From assembly GCA_017935865.1 (NCBI GenBank), contig JAGBGT010000110.1, positions 1 to 51,377 of the forward strand: a stretch of DNA of 51,377 bases, read 5' to 3'. Every line of letters starts with the position of its first letter. Within the stretch, counting starts at the first letter, position 1. This stretch comes from Ruminococcus sp. (GTDB taxonomy: Bacteria > Bacillota > Clostridia > Oscillospirales > Ruminococcaceae). Shown one piece after another: positions 8,097-16,559 of the stretch. Below the pieces are notes generated by a model. It had not been told where the DNA came from. It searched no databases and saw only the letters and a program-made list of their open reading frames with translations. Position numbers and translations under genes: made by a program.

Positions 8097-9023
8097 ATGA
8101 TTAGAAAATTTACATTGACGCTGTCGGCGGCGCTTATTCTGACAGCGGCTTCGTCATGCGGCAGAACAGTTCAGCGCGACGGCTATAACGGCGGTATTTC
8201 CGGAGCTGCGCCTGCAACAGAGCTGGCAACGCAACCGCCGTCCCGGGAGACGGCAACGGAGCCTGCCACGGAAGCACCTACAGAGAAAGTACGCGAACGT
8301 ATTGAGGTGGAAACAAAAAAGCCGGCAGACTATATTCTTTCCGATACGGCGGAAATATCCGGCTTCGAGACGGTACTCCAGAGACCTGAGCTTCCTACGG
8401 GCTGTGAAATAACGGCTCTTACCCAGACTCTCAATTACTACGGCTTCGATGTGGACAAGGTGTTTATGTGCGACACGTTCATGCCTGTTGATATCAACGG
8501 ATACTACTCCATGAACGAAGCCTATCTGGGCGACCCCAGGGCTGAAAACGGCTTCGGCTGCAACGCCCCGGTCATCGAAAAGGCTGCCAACGATTATTTC
8601 GCGTATATCGGCTCGGACTGGTACGCGCTGGATCTGACGGGTATTACAATGGACGACATTCTGTACCAGGTGGAGCAGGGCAGACCGGTCATCGTGTGGT
8701 CGACTATGGATCAGCGCGAGACTCATGCCACGTTCCAGTTTATTCTCGGCTGCGGCGAGGAATTTTGGTTCAACGGCTACCAGCACTGCCTGACAGTCTA
8801 CGGATATGACAGAAACAGGGGCGTTATCATGGCAGCCGATCCTCTTGTGGGAAACGTGGAGTACGAGGAGGAACGATTCGGCAGGATATACGAGGAAATG
8901 GGCAGCCAGGCGGTCATTCTCTGCGGCTACGGCGACACGGCAGGTGTAAATACTGCCACCGAATCCGAAATGAAGCAATGGCTTGAAATAAATAAACCGA
9001 AAGAGCTTGAAAACCTATGGTAA
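8097..9023 (+). CDS. Lipoprotein with C39-like cysteine peptidase domain
   Basis: A 308-residue exported protein. The N-terminus is a lipoprotein signal: basic MIRK, hydrophobic stretch, then ASSC with the acylated Cys at 21. A Thr/Pro/Glu-rich linker (about 38-62) leads to a peptidase C39-like domain. The likely catalytic residues are Cys103 in PTGCEITAL, His230 in YQHCLTVYGYD and Asp248 in MAADP, in the usual C, H, D order. It is probably anchored outside the membrane and cleaves peptide bonds in wall-associated substrates; the substrate is unknown. It begins three bases after the tmcAL stop and its last codons overlap the next gene by 7 bp, so it is part of that operon despite having no obvious link to tRNA modification. 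Confidence 0.82.
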   Translation: MIRKFTLTLSAALILTAASSCGRTVQRDGYNGGISGAAPATELATQPPSRETATEPATEAPTEKVRERIEVETKKPADYILSDTAEISGFETVLQRPELPTGCEITALTQTLNYYGFDVDKVFMCDTFMPVDINGYYSMNEAYLGDPRAENGFGCNAPVIEKAANDYFAYIGSDWYALDLTGITMDDILYQVEQGRPVIVWSTMDQRETHATFQFILGCGEEFWFNGYQHCLTVYGYDRNRGVIMAADPLVGNVEYEEERFGRIYEEMGSQAVILCGYGDTAGVNTATESEMKQWLEINKPKELENLW

Positions 9024-9664
9024 AAGGTATAATTTTTGACCTGGACGGCACGCTTATCGACTCCATGCAGGTCTGGTATGATGTAGACAGGCGTTTTCTC
9101 AGGGAGAACGGCGTCAGTGAGCCGCCGGAGGATATATCGGACAGGGTAAAGAAAATGACTATAGATCAGTCGTCGGAGCTGTTTATCCGGGAGTTCGGAC
9201 TGAAATGCTCAAAGGAGTATGTGATACAGCGCATCGAGGAGCTTGTCCGGCTGGAGTATGAGGAGAATATCCCTTTGAAGCCGGGTGTTGAGGAGCTTCT
9301 GGACGTCCTTGACAGCCGGGGCATCCCCTGCGGCGTGGCGACGGTCACATACTGTTCGCTGGCGGAGGCTGTCCTGCGGCGGTGCGGAATAAGGGACAGA
9401 TTCAGATTTCTGCTTACGGACAGGGACTTTCCGGGAGGAAAAAATTCCCCGGATATTTACATGAAAGCGGCGGAGCTTCTGGGAACGAAACCGGAGGAGA
9501 CGCTTGTGGTGGAGGATTCGCTTCATTGTGTTGAGACCGCGAAAAATGCCGGGTTTATCGCCGCCGCGGTGTATGACAGGGCTGCCGCATCGGACAGGGC
9601 GGCTCTGGAGAAGCTTGCCGACTGCTACATTATGACGCTTGACGAGGTGAAAAATCTGCTATGA
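9017..9664 (+). CDS. HAD-superfamily hydrolase (phosphoglycolate phosphatase/beta-phosphoglucomutase-like)
   Basis: A 215-residue haloacid dehalogenase-type phosphatase. The nucleophile motif FDLDGTLIDS gives Asp8 and Asp10. Motif II is likely VATVTYC near residue 112. A Lys in GGKNSPDIY and the acidic VVEDSLHCVETAKNAG complete the active site. The helical cap inserted after motif I fits subclass I (PGMB or phosphoglycolate phosphatase type). The substrate cannot be told from sequence. Its start overlaps the upstream lipoprotein gene by 7 bp and its stop overlaps mnmA in ATGA, so it is translationally coupled on both sides. Confidence 0.85.
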   Translation: MVKGIIFDLDGTLIDSMQVWYDVDRRFLRENGVSEPPEDISDRVKKMTIDQSSELFIREFGLKCSKEYVIQRIEELVRLEYEENIPLKPGVEELLDVLDSRGIPCGVATVTYCSLAEAVLRRCGIRDRFRFLLTDRDFPGGKNSPDIYMKAAELLGTKPEETLVVEDSLHCVETAKNAGFIAAAVYDRAAASDRAALEKLADCYIMTLDEVKNLL

Positions 9665-10722
9665 ACAGAGTTATGATAGGAATGAGCGGAGGAGTTGACA
9701 GCTCCGTTGCCGCATTGCTCCTCCGCGAACAGGGTTATGACGTTACCGGTGTTACCCTGAAAATGTTTGCGGAAAGCGATATATCCGGCGGAGGCTGCGG
9801 AACCATGAGAGATGCGGAGGATGCCGCAAGAGTGGCTGAGCGCCTGGGATTTCCCCATGAAATATTCGATTTCCGCAGTTGCTTCCGGGAGAATGTTATG
9901 GCATATTTCGCGGAAAGCTATCTCCGGGGAAGAACTCCCAATCCGTGTATTGTCTGCAACAGATACGTCAAATTCGGAGAGATGCTGAAAATAGCGCTGG
10001 AGCAGGGATATGACGGCATCGCCACAGGTCATTACGCCATATGCGAATACGACGAGAGCCGCGGACGTTATCTCCTGAAAAGACCGGCGGACAGAAGCAA
10101 GGAACAGACCTATGTGCTCTATTCCCTGACCCAGGAGCAGCTTTCCCACGTGATATTTCCCCTTGGCGGACTGGAAAAAAGCCGTGTCCGGAAAATAGCC
10201 GAAAAATACGGTCTTGTCAATGCCGATAAGCCCGACAGCCAGGATATTTGCTTTGTTCCCGACGGAAAATATACGGATTTTATCGCCCGTTTCAGCGGAA
10301 AGACCTCGCCGGAGGGGAATTTTACCGATATTTCGGGAAAGATCCTCGGCAGGCACAAGGGCATTATGAACTACACCGTCGGTCAGCGCAAGGGACTTGT
10401 CATCGCCCTGGGAAAACCGGCGTATGTGGTGCGGAAAGATACCGCCTCAGACACCGTTGTTCTGGGCGATGAGAAGGATCTGTATACGAGCAGCCTTATC
10501 GCAGAGGATGTCAACCTCATCTCCGTGGCTGAAATAACCGAGCCTATGGCTGTCACCGCAAAAACGCGGTACAGTCAGCGCGAGCAGAAAGCCGTGGTCT
10601 ATGGGATAGGCGGCGGCAGATACCGCGTGGATTTTGACGAGCCTCAGCGAGCCGTGACAAGCGGTCAGGCGGTGGTTTTCTATGACGGTGATATCGTAGT
10701 CGGCGGCGGAACTATTGTATAG
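9661..10722 (+). CDS. mnmA: tRNA-specific 2-thiouridylase MnmA
   Basis: Installs the 2-thio group on wobble U34 of tRNA(Lys/Glu/Gln), activating the base by adenylylation and taking sulfur from a persulfide. The 353-residue length is typical. The PP-loop SGGVDSS is at residues 9-15. The two catalytic cysteines are Cys96 (in NPCIVCN) and Cys197 (in QDICFVP), so this is the active type. The C-terminal beta-barrel includes YTVGQRKGL. Its ATG overlaps the HAD gene stop. A cysteine desulfurase would be needed from elsewhere; none is in the window. Confidence 0.97.
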   Translation: MNRVMIGMSGGVDSSVAALLLREQGYDVTGVTLKMFAESDISGGGCGTMRDAEDAARVAERLGFPHEIFDFRSCFRENVMAYFAESYLRGRTPNPCIVCNRYVKFGEMLKIALEQGYDGIATGHYAICEYDESRGRYLLKRPADRSKEQTYVLYSLTQEQLSHVIFPLGGLEKSRVRKIAEKYGLVNADKPDSQDICFVPDGKYTDFIARFSGKTSPEGNFTDISGKILGRHKGIMNYTVGQRKGLVIALGKPAYVVRKDTASDTVVLGDEKDLYTSSLIAEDVNLISVAEITEPMAVTAKTRYSQREQKAVVYGIGGGRYRVDFDEPQRAVTSGQAVVFYDGDIVVGGGTIV

Positions 10723-10729
10723 GTGAAAT

Positions 10730-11455
10730 ATGGAATATAAATTTGAGAAACTGACGGAAAAGATATTTGTCTGCGCAAGCTCCGACCACCGCTTCGGGAC
10801 GGACGCTTTCCTGCTGGCGGATTTTTGCGGCTACAGGCGGAAGGACAAGGTCTGCGATCTGGGTACGGGCTGCGGGATCATTCCCCTTATCATGCAGAAA
10901 TCAATGCCGCCGGAGGTGATATATGCCGTTGACATCCAGGAGGGCGCTGTAGATCAGCTACGGATGGGCATGGAGAAAAGCGGTATCAGAGAGGGCATCG
11001 TCCCCATATGCGCCGATTTAAAAGAGCTTTGGGAGAACGCGCCCCTGGAACAGCTTGACCTGGTGACCTGCAATCCGCCGTATAAGGCGGTAAACACCGG
11101 ATTCGAGAGCGCGCTGACGGCGCAGAGGATAGCCCGGCACGAGATAATGTGCAATATCGGGGACGTGTGCGCTGCGGCAGAAAAGCTGCTGAAATTCGGG
11201 GGAAGATTATGCGTCTGCAACCGTCCGGAGCGTTTAAGCGACGTTCTCTATGCTATGAAATGCCACAACATTGAGCCGAAAAGACTGCGCTTTGCGGCAA
11301 AAACTCCGGAGGATGCACCCTGGCTGTTCCTGGTGGAGGGCAAAAAAGGCTCAAAGCCGTTTATGAGGGTCGAGCCTACCCTTATAATAAGAAGCGGCGA
11401 CGGCTTTTCCGACGAGCTGCGACGTATCTATTCCACGGGAAAGGAGGCGGAATAA
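10730..11455 (+). CDS. TrmN6-like (YfiC/YabB) adenine N6-methyltransferase
   Basis: A 241-residue class I SAM-dependent methyltransferase. It shows the SAM loop DLGTGCGI (43-50) and the adenine N6-methylase signature NPPY (115-118). The N-terminal RFGTDAFLLADF is typical of the TrmN6/YabB group, which methylates A37 of tRNA1(Val) in E. coli. It starts seven bases after mnmA and overlaps the rsmI start by one base. In Firmicutes a YabB-like gene next to rsmI is a usual arrangement. The exact target adenine is not provable here. Confidence 0.88.
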   Translation: MEYKFEKLTEKIFVCASSDHRFGTDAFLLADFCGYRRKDKVCDLGTGCGIIPLIMQKSMPPEVIYAVDIQEGAVDQLRMGMEKSGIREGIVPICADLKELWENAPLEQLDLVTCNPPYKAVNTGFESALTAQRIARHEIMCNIGDVCAAAEKLLKFGGRLCVCNRPERLSDVLYAMKCHNIEPKRLRFAAKTPEDAPWLFLVEGKKGSKPFMRVEPTLIIRSGDGFSDELRRIYSTGKEAE

Positions 11456-12276
11456 TGGGAGTCCTGTATATCATAGGCACGCCTATCGGAAATATGGAGG
11501 ATATTACCCTCCGGCAGATGAGGATGCTCCGGGAGGTGGATTTTATCTGCGCCGAGGACACCAGAGTGACGCTGAAGCTGCTTAACCGCTGCGATATAAA
11601 AAATGAGCTTGTGAGCTTTCATCAGCACAGCTCAAAAGCCGAAGCTCAGCGGATAATCGACAGGCTTCTTGCCGGGGAGAGCTGCGGCGTGGTGACAGAC
11701 GCCGGGATGCCCTGCATATCCGACCCGGGGGAGGTGCTGGTGCGTATGTGTCAGGAAAACGGGATCGAGGTCAGGGCTGTCCCCGGACCTACGGCGGCTG
11801 CAACTGCGGCGGCTCTGTCAGGCTTCCCTATCCGCAGATTCACTTTCGAGGGATTTCTTCCGGTGCAGAACAAGGAGCGTCAGGAGCGGCTGGAACTGCT
11901 GCGGAATGAGAGCGCGGTGATGATTTTTTATGAAGCTCCCCATAAGCTGCGGAACACGCTGGGGGATCTGGCTGACTTTTTCGGCGGAGGACGGCGCATT
12001 GCCATCTGCCGCGAGATAACGAAGCTACACGAAGAGGTTCAGCGGATGACGCTGGAGGAGGCTGTGCAGTGCTATTCCGAGAGAGAGCCGAGGGGAGAAT
12101 ATGTTCTTGTTCTGGAGGGAAAAAGTTCGGAGGAAAAGGAGCAAGTCACCCTGGAGGAGGCTCTGGAGCAGGTGCGCCGCCTCATGGAAAGCGGTGAAAA
12201 GCCTACGGACGCCTGCAAAGCGGTGGCAAAGGAGACCGGCTTCCGGAAAAGCGAGCTGTATTCCTCTCTAAAGTAA
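11455..12276 (+). CDS. rsmI: 16S rRNA (cytidine1402-2'-O)-methyltransferase
   Basis: A 273-residue tetrapyrrole-methylase-fold enzyme that 2'-O-methylates C1402 in the ribosomal P site. Hallmarks are YIIGTPIGNMEDIT at the N-terminus, AEDTRVTLKLL, DAGMPCISDPG (SAM-binding), VPGPTAAATA and FEGFLP. A short C-terminal helical domain ends the protein. The TAATG junction couples it to the upstream methylase. A palindrome with AAAACGC/GCGTTTT arms just past the stop may end the transcript, although it overlaps the next promoter. Confidence 0.95.
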   Translation: MGVLYIIGTPIGNMEDITLRQMRMLREVDFICAEDTRVTLKLLNRCDIKNELVSFHQHSSKAEAQRIIDRLLAGESCGVVTDAGMPCISDPGEVLVRMCQENGIEVRAVPGPTAAATAAALSGFPIRRFTFEGFLPVQNKERQERLELLRNESAVMIFYEAPHKLRNTLGDLADFFGGGRRIAICREITKLHEEVQRMTLEEAVQCYSEREPRGEYVLVLEGKSSEEKEQVTLEEALEQVRRLMESGEKPTDACKAVAKETGFRKSELYSSLK

Positions 12277-12301
12277 TATTTGTAAAATTGCACAAAAACG
12301 C

Positions 12302-12330
12302 TTGCGTTTTGTCGCAAAGTATGGTATAAT
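12302..12330 (+). promoter_or_regulatory. Promoter upstream of the PHP-ydcF-protease operon
   Basis: TTGCGT and TATAAT are 17 bp apart. The -35 lies in the right arm of a small palindrome (AAAACGC/GCGTTTT, 12295-12310), which could be a terminator for rsmI or an operator. The start would be near 12337, about 140 nt before the next gene. Confidence 0.65.
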
Positions 12331-12332
12331 GA

Positions 12333-12415
12333 GGACGGACAGTATTTTTTATGGTTTTGTGTAGTATAATATTGTAGTCAATACTGTTACGGCAGTCCGG
12401 GTTTCCCGTTTTTTT
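12333..12415 (+). ncRNA. Candidate short RNA or attenuator upstream of the PHP gene
   Basis: Close downstream of the promoter, a perfect 8-bp stem ACAGTATT (12339-12346)/AATACTGT (12380-12387) is enclosed by GGAC (12333-12336)/GTCC (12395-12398). A tight CGGG-TTT-CCCG hairpin with a run of seven T (12398-12415) follows at once. Together this looks like a short structured transcript ending at a weak intrinsic terminator, or an attenuator in the leader of the PHP gene. The base sharing at 12398 would allow alternative pairings. Confidence 0.4.
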
Positions 12416-12478
12416 GCAGGGATTTCCGCGGTCTGCCTATTTTCCTGCCGCCCGGCGCGGTGAAAAGAGGTTTATACT

Positions 12479-13315
12479 ATGATTTGCGATCTGCATTGCC
12501 ACACAAAATTTTCCGACGGTTCTCTCGGCATCGAGGACATTATTTCTCAGGCGAAGAGAACGGGAGTCCAACTGCTTTCAATTACCGATCACGATACGAT
12601 GTCGTCTTTCTCGCGCGCCGACGTTCTCGGACAGAGGGACGGCGTAAAGATACTTCACGGCGTGGAGCTTTCCGCCTGGGATAAGCAGCGCGATTCCAAG
12701 GTACACATTCTCTGCTACGCTCCCCGGAAGCCAGAACGCCTGGAGGGTCTCTGCCAGAAATCCTGCGAGATACGAAAGGCTTGCTCCAAGGAGATGATAG
12801 CGAAGGTCATGGAAAAATTCCCCATTACTATCGAGAGCATATTGAAACACACCACATCCTCCAAGAGCATTTTCAAGCAGCATATCATGCGCGCGCTTAT
12901 TGACTACGGCTATGCTCTGGAGTTTTACGGCGAGCTTGACCATGAGCTGTTCAATCCTGCAACGGGCTGCTGCTACGTTGAGCGTGAATATCCGGAGGTG
13001 AATTTTGTCATTGACCTGATACATACTGCCGGAGGAGCGGCTGTTCTGGCGCATCCTGCCCAGTATGACAACATGGCTCTGCTGGAGGAGCTGGCGGTTA
13101 AGGGCAAGATCGACGGCGTGGAGATCGACCACTATTCCGCCGATGAGAATTACCGCCGTGAGCTGAGAGCACTGGCGGAGAAATATGATCTTATAAAAAC
13201 AGGCGGTTCAGATTTCCACGGGCTGTACAACAGCGTGCCTACGCATCTTGGAAGCGAGACTACAGCGGAGGAAGAGGTTCAGCGAATAATCAGGCTCACC
13301 TCGGCTAAGAGGTAG
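12479..13315 (+). CDS. PHP-domain phosphoesterase (RNase AM/YciV-like)
   Basis: A 278-residue polymerase-and-histidinol-phosphatase-domain metalloenzyme. Metal ligands visible are DLHCHTKFSDG (His6, His8, Asp near 13), SITDHDT, the acidic GVELSA, AVLAHPAQY and SDFHG near the C-terminus. Members of this group (YciV/TrpH) act as 5'-3' exoribonucleases on short RNA or as 3',5'-nucleotide bisphosphate phosphatases; which activity applies here is not settled by sequence. An AGAGG ribosome-binding site lies eight bases upstream of the ATG. It is first in a three-gene run with a YdcF-like protein and a secreted protease. Confidence 0.85.
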   Translation: MICDLHCHTKFSDGSLGIEDIISQAKRTGVQLLSITDHDTMSSFSRADVLGQRDGVKILHGVELSAWDKQRDSKVHILCYAPRKPERLEGLCQKSCEIRKACSKEMIAKVMEKFPITIESILKHTTSSKSIFKQHIMRALIDYGYALEFYGELDHELFNPATGCCYVEREYPEVNFVIDLIHTAGGAAVLAHPAQYDNMALLEELAVKGKIDGVEIDHYSADENYRRELRALAEKYDLIKTGGSDFHGLYNSVPTHLGSETTAEEEVQRIIRLTSAKR

Positions 13316-13318
13316 ATC

Positions 13319-14092
13319 ATGAAGATCAGGACGGGAATAAGTTTTCTTATGGCAATATTATTTTTCGTATTGTTCATATGGTTTTTGCTGCCGCTGAAAG
13401 CAGGAATAGTCAGCGTCGGCAATGTTTTCGGCGCTTTGGTCTCCGGAGGCGTCTGCGCTGCGATCCTGTTCCGGAGGAGTCTCCGGAGCTGGCTGGGGCA
13501 CATATGGCAGATCGGAAAAGCGGCTATAATAATTGTTATCGGAATTTTTGCGGCAGGAGCGATTCTTGCCGCAGTTATTTCATTTTTTATGGTCAAAGAA
13601 ATTAATGACAAACCAAAAAACAGCAACACTACCCTCATCGTCCTGGGATGCCAGGTGAGGGGAGATCAGCCGAGCCAGATGCTGAGACGGCGGCTTGATG
13701 CGGCTTACGATTTTCTGGCGGAAAACGGCGACGTCAAGGTCATCGTCTCCGGCGGAAAGGGCAGCGATGAGGAGATCAGCGAGGCTCTGTGTATGCGCAA
13801 TTACCTCGTCGGACGCGGCATAGGCGAGGAGCGGATAATTATGGAGGACAAGTCTACGGACACCCGGGAAAATATCCGTTTTTCCAAAGCGATAATAGAG
13901 GAGCAGGGGCTTCCGGCGGATATAACGATCGTTACCGACGGCTACCACCAGTTGAGAGCCGATATCTTTGCCCGGCGCGAGGGTTTGCGTTCTTATAATA
14001 TCTCCGCCTCTACGGCGCTCTGGCTGCTGCCGACCTACTGGGTCAGGGAATGGCTTGGAATAGCATATTATACTGTTTTTGGACAGGGGTGA
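13319..14092 (+). CDS. YdcF/ElyC/SanA-type membrane protein (DUF218)
   Basis: A 257-residue envelope protein. The N-terminus has about three hydrophobic segments (roughly 5-25, 28-46 and 60-85), followed by a DUF218 domain with LGCQVRGDQPS, VIVSGGKGSDE, EDKSTDTRENIRFS and TDGYHQLRA. Members are linked to peptidoglycan or lipid-carrier metabolism and vancomycin sensitivity, but the reaction is not established. It starts three bases after the PHP gene, and its stop lies five bases before the dockerin protease ATG, so all three are likely cotranscribed. Confidence 0.85.
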   Translation: MKIRTGISFLMAILFFVLFIWFLLPLKAGIVSVGNVFGALVSGGVCAAILFRRSLRSWLGHIWQIGKAAIIIVIGIFAAGAILAAVISFFMVKEINDKPKNSNTTLIVLGCQVRGDQPSQMLRRRLDAAYDFLAENGDVKVIVSGGKGSDEEISEALCMRNYLVGRGIGEERIIMEDKSTDTRENIRFSKAIIEEQGLPADITIVTDGYHQLRADIFARREGLRSYNISASTALWLLPTYWVREWLGIAYYTVFGQG

Positions 14093-14096
14093 CAAA

Positions 14097-16223
14097 ATGA
14101 AAAAGACAGGAGCTTTTATTGCTGCCGGAGCTTTGGCGGCGTCGGCAGTTTTTCCGCTGTATTCCTCGGCGGCGACCCCGGCGGCTGTCGGTGAGCCGGG
14201 AATAAAAAGGGAATCCTACAGCAAGGGATTTTCCGTTGCGCCGCTCCACATAAGCTACGGCGATGAGGGCGGGATCGACGGTATCACGCTGATGCCGGAG
14301 ATCGGCGGAGTTTCAGGGAACTACGGCGAACAGGCGCTTCCGGAGAAATTCGACCTTCGGGAGAAAAACGGCGTGACTCCGGTGAAAGACCAGGGCAGCG
14401 AGGGCACCTGCTGGGCACAGTCGGCGGCGGCAAGTGCGGAGACGAGTTTGATCAGATATCAGCCGGAGATCGACCTTTCGGAGTATCACACTGCATTTTT
14501 CACCTACTACGGCGCAGATCAGATCGACCGAAGCGACAGTGAAGCATCGGAGATACTTAACATGGGCGGAAATGCCTATATGGCGGCTAATCTGTGGTCT
14601 CAGTGGGTAGGCCCGGTCAAGGAGAGCCGTATGCCCTGCGGCGATATGTCGATCTTCGGCAGCTCTTCATCGCTGGAGGAAGTAAAGTACATGAGCGACT
14701 ACCATATGTCCGACGCGCTTTTCTTCGACTACAGCGGCGACAGAAGCGACATAGATGCGGTCAATCGCAGGGTGAAAGAGCTGGTTTACGGCGGCTATGG
14801 GGTGGATGTGTCATTCCAGCCGGACGTGAGCAACTGCTACTCTGCCGAGTTCAATTCCAGCAGAAGCGAGAGGAAGCCGCGTTTTGCCAGTCATTCCGTT
14901 ACCATTGTGGGCTGGGATGACAGCTTCCCGAAAGAGAATTTCGTCAAGCCGGCGGACTTCGACGGCGCGTGGCTGGTGAAGAACAGTTGGGGCGAGGACT
15001 CCTTCGACAATGGCTATCTGTGGATATCCTATGACGACCGGTCTCTCTGCGAATTTACGGCGTTCATGCTGGAGGACAGCGAGGAGTACAGCATAAATTT
15101 CCACCACGATACCCACTATCCAACGCAGTCGATGTCCGCCTACGATGACGGCGGCGAGACCGGCGCTTCATACATGGCAAATGTTTTTTATGCGGAGGAA
15201 GCTGTCCAGGCGGAGGCGGTCAACATTTACGTGACGTCTCCCGGGACTGAATACGGCATAACCGTCTATTCCGGGCTGACAGACAGCGGAGATCCAAGCT
15301 CCGGCACGGCTTCGGCGGAAACCGCATATTCCTCCGACATTTCGGGATACATAACAGTTCCGCTGGCAGAGGACGTGCTCATTCCGGAGGGGAATTTCTC
15401 CGTGGTCGTAAGGGCTATGAACGAGGCGACCCCGTTCGTTATCCCGGTAGAGGCTTCTTTGGCGGTAGAGACGGCTGACGGGGATATGTTCCCGCTGGGC
15501 ACATATAATACCCGGGAGCAGATACGGCAGTACACAGCCGCCGGAGAGAGCTTTTTCAGTCCCGACGGCAGTGACTGGAGCGATGTGACGGGGGAGGACT
15601 ATCTTTTTTCCGAGGAGGAAAAGAACTCGATCATAGACCAACTGGAGACGGAGCTTTTCGACGGCATCTACCCGGAGGAGACTGATCTGCTTGAAGAGGC
15701 GGAGGCGTCGCTGAATATCTACAAGCAAATGTTCAGCCTGGGGGATCTTACTCTTGCTGTCGGAAATATTCCGGTAAAGGTGCTGGCAAATCCGGTCGGT
15801 ACGGTAGATTTTTCGCATCCAACCGGGTTTATTCCGAAAAATGAGAAGCTGGAGCTGTCGGTCAGAGACGGCTCGGCGGTGTATTATTCAGTCAACGGCA
15901 GTGATTTTGCGCTGTACACCGAGCCTCTGGAGATCTCGGGGCTGGCAGTTGTCAGAGCTATGACGGATTCCGGCGATGTAACCGAGAGAAGCTATATTTC
16001 TGCCGGAACTGAGGTTCAGCCGGGAGACGTCGACCTGAACGGCAAGGTGGACGCATCCGACGCAGCCTTTGTTCTTGTGCATTATTCCGACGTTTCTACA
16101 GGCGGCAGGGGAACTCTGCCAAGGGTCGTGGAGGACTATGCCGACTATGACCGCAACGGCAGGATAGACGCCTCGGATGCAAGCAGTATTCTTGTGAAAT
16201 ATGCTGAAATTTCTGTAAGCTGA
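14097..16223 (+). CDS. Secreted papain-family (C1A) protease with lectin-like, chitobiase-type and dockerin domains
   Basis: A 708-residue exported multidomain protein. The ATG at 14097 is preferred over an upstream in-frame ATG because the AGGGGTG site is well spaced and the signal peptide (KKTGAFIAAGALAASAVF) then starts the protein. The papain domain runs from about 80 to 325, with catalytic Cys105 in QGSEGTCWAQS, His266 in ASHSVTIVGWDD and Asn296 in VKNSWG. A lectin-like domain (about 355-465) follows, then a beta-rich chitobiase C-terminal type repeat (about 580-635, VYYSVNGSDF). Last is a type I dockerin with two calcium loops (DLNGKVDASDA and DRNGRIDASDA). The dockerin implies docking to a cohesin on a scaffoldin or the cell surface. 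The target could be dietary protein, host protein or cellulosome components. Confidence 0.92.
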   Translation: MKKTGAFIAAGALAASAVFPLYSSAATPAAVGEPGIKRESYSKGFSVAPLHISYGDEGGIDGITLMPEIGGVSGNYGEQALPEKFDLREKNGVTPVKDQGSEGTCWAQSAAASAETSLIRYQPEIDLSEYHTAFFTYYGADQIDRSDSEASEILNMGGNAYMAANLWSQWVGPVKESRMPCGDMSIFGSSSSLEEVKYMSDYHMSDALFFDYSGDRSDIDAVNRRVKELVYGGYGVDVSFQPDVSNCYSAEFNSSRSERKPRFASHSVTIVGWDDSFPKENFVKPADFDGAWLVKNSWGEDSFDNGYLWISYDDRSLCEFTAFMLEDSEEYSINFHHDTHYPTQSMSAYDDGGETGASYMANVFYAEEAVQAEAVNIYVTSPGTEYGITVYSGLTDSGDPSSGTASAETAYSSDISGYITVPLAEDVLIPEGNFSVVVRAMNEATPFVIPVEASLAVETADGDMFPLGTYNTREQIRQYTAAGESFFSPDGSDWSDVTGEDYLFSEEEKNSIIDQLETELFDGIYPEETDLLEEAEASLNIYKQMFSLGDLTLAVGNIPVKVLANPVGTVDFSHPTGFIPKNEKLELSVRDGSAVYYSVNGSDFALYTEPLEISGLAVVRAMTDSGDVTERSYISAGTEVQPGDVDLNGKVDASDAAFVLVHYSDVSTGGRGTLPRVVEDYADYDRNGRIDASDASSILVKYAEISVS

Positions 16224-16524
16224 TTAATTGTGCAGATTCACGAATCCGCCGGGGAAACCGAAAAAAATAAAAAATCGTATCGAATCGGCGTTTTTTATAT
16301 CTATGTTGTACAAAAACCAGTGCCATAAATTGACAATAATTTGTCACTCTTAGTAAAATGGTATAAATAAACAGAGCTATATATGTGAAAATGAGGCGAA
16401 TATAGTCAGTTACCAAATTGTAACCTTTTGGAAAAGTTAGGCAAAGAATATGTGAAAACCAACAAAAAAATAATGTTGAAAATGTACTAACTGCTCAAAA
16501 AATATTAAAGAACTGCGCAAATCA
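16224..16524. other. AT-rich intergenic region with two palindromes
   Basis: No gene is seen. Downstream of the protease there is a weak terminator-like CGCCG...CGGCG-TTTTTT pairing ending near 16295. A perfect operator-like palindrome TGACAA-N4-TTGTCA (16331-16346) overlaps a possible weak -35, followed by TATAAA at 16362. A second palindrome GTTAC-N6-GTAAC is at 16409-16424. The low GC content contrasts with the flanking genes and fits a regulatory region. Confidence 0.5.
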
Positions 16525-16553
16525 TTGACTTTAGATCGAAAATAGGGTATAGT
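16525..16553 (+). promoter_or_regulatory. Promoter of the ABC importer operon
   Basis: TTGACT and TATAGT are separated by exactly 17 bp. Transcription would begin near 16560, at the first base of the structured region and about 360 nt before the binding-protein ATG. Confidence 0.7.
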
Positions 16554-16559
16554 GTTAAT

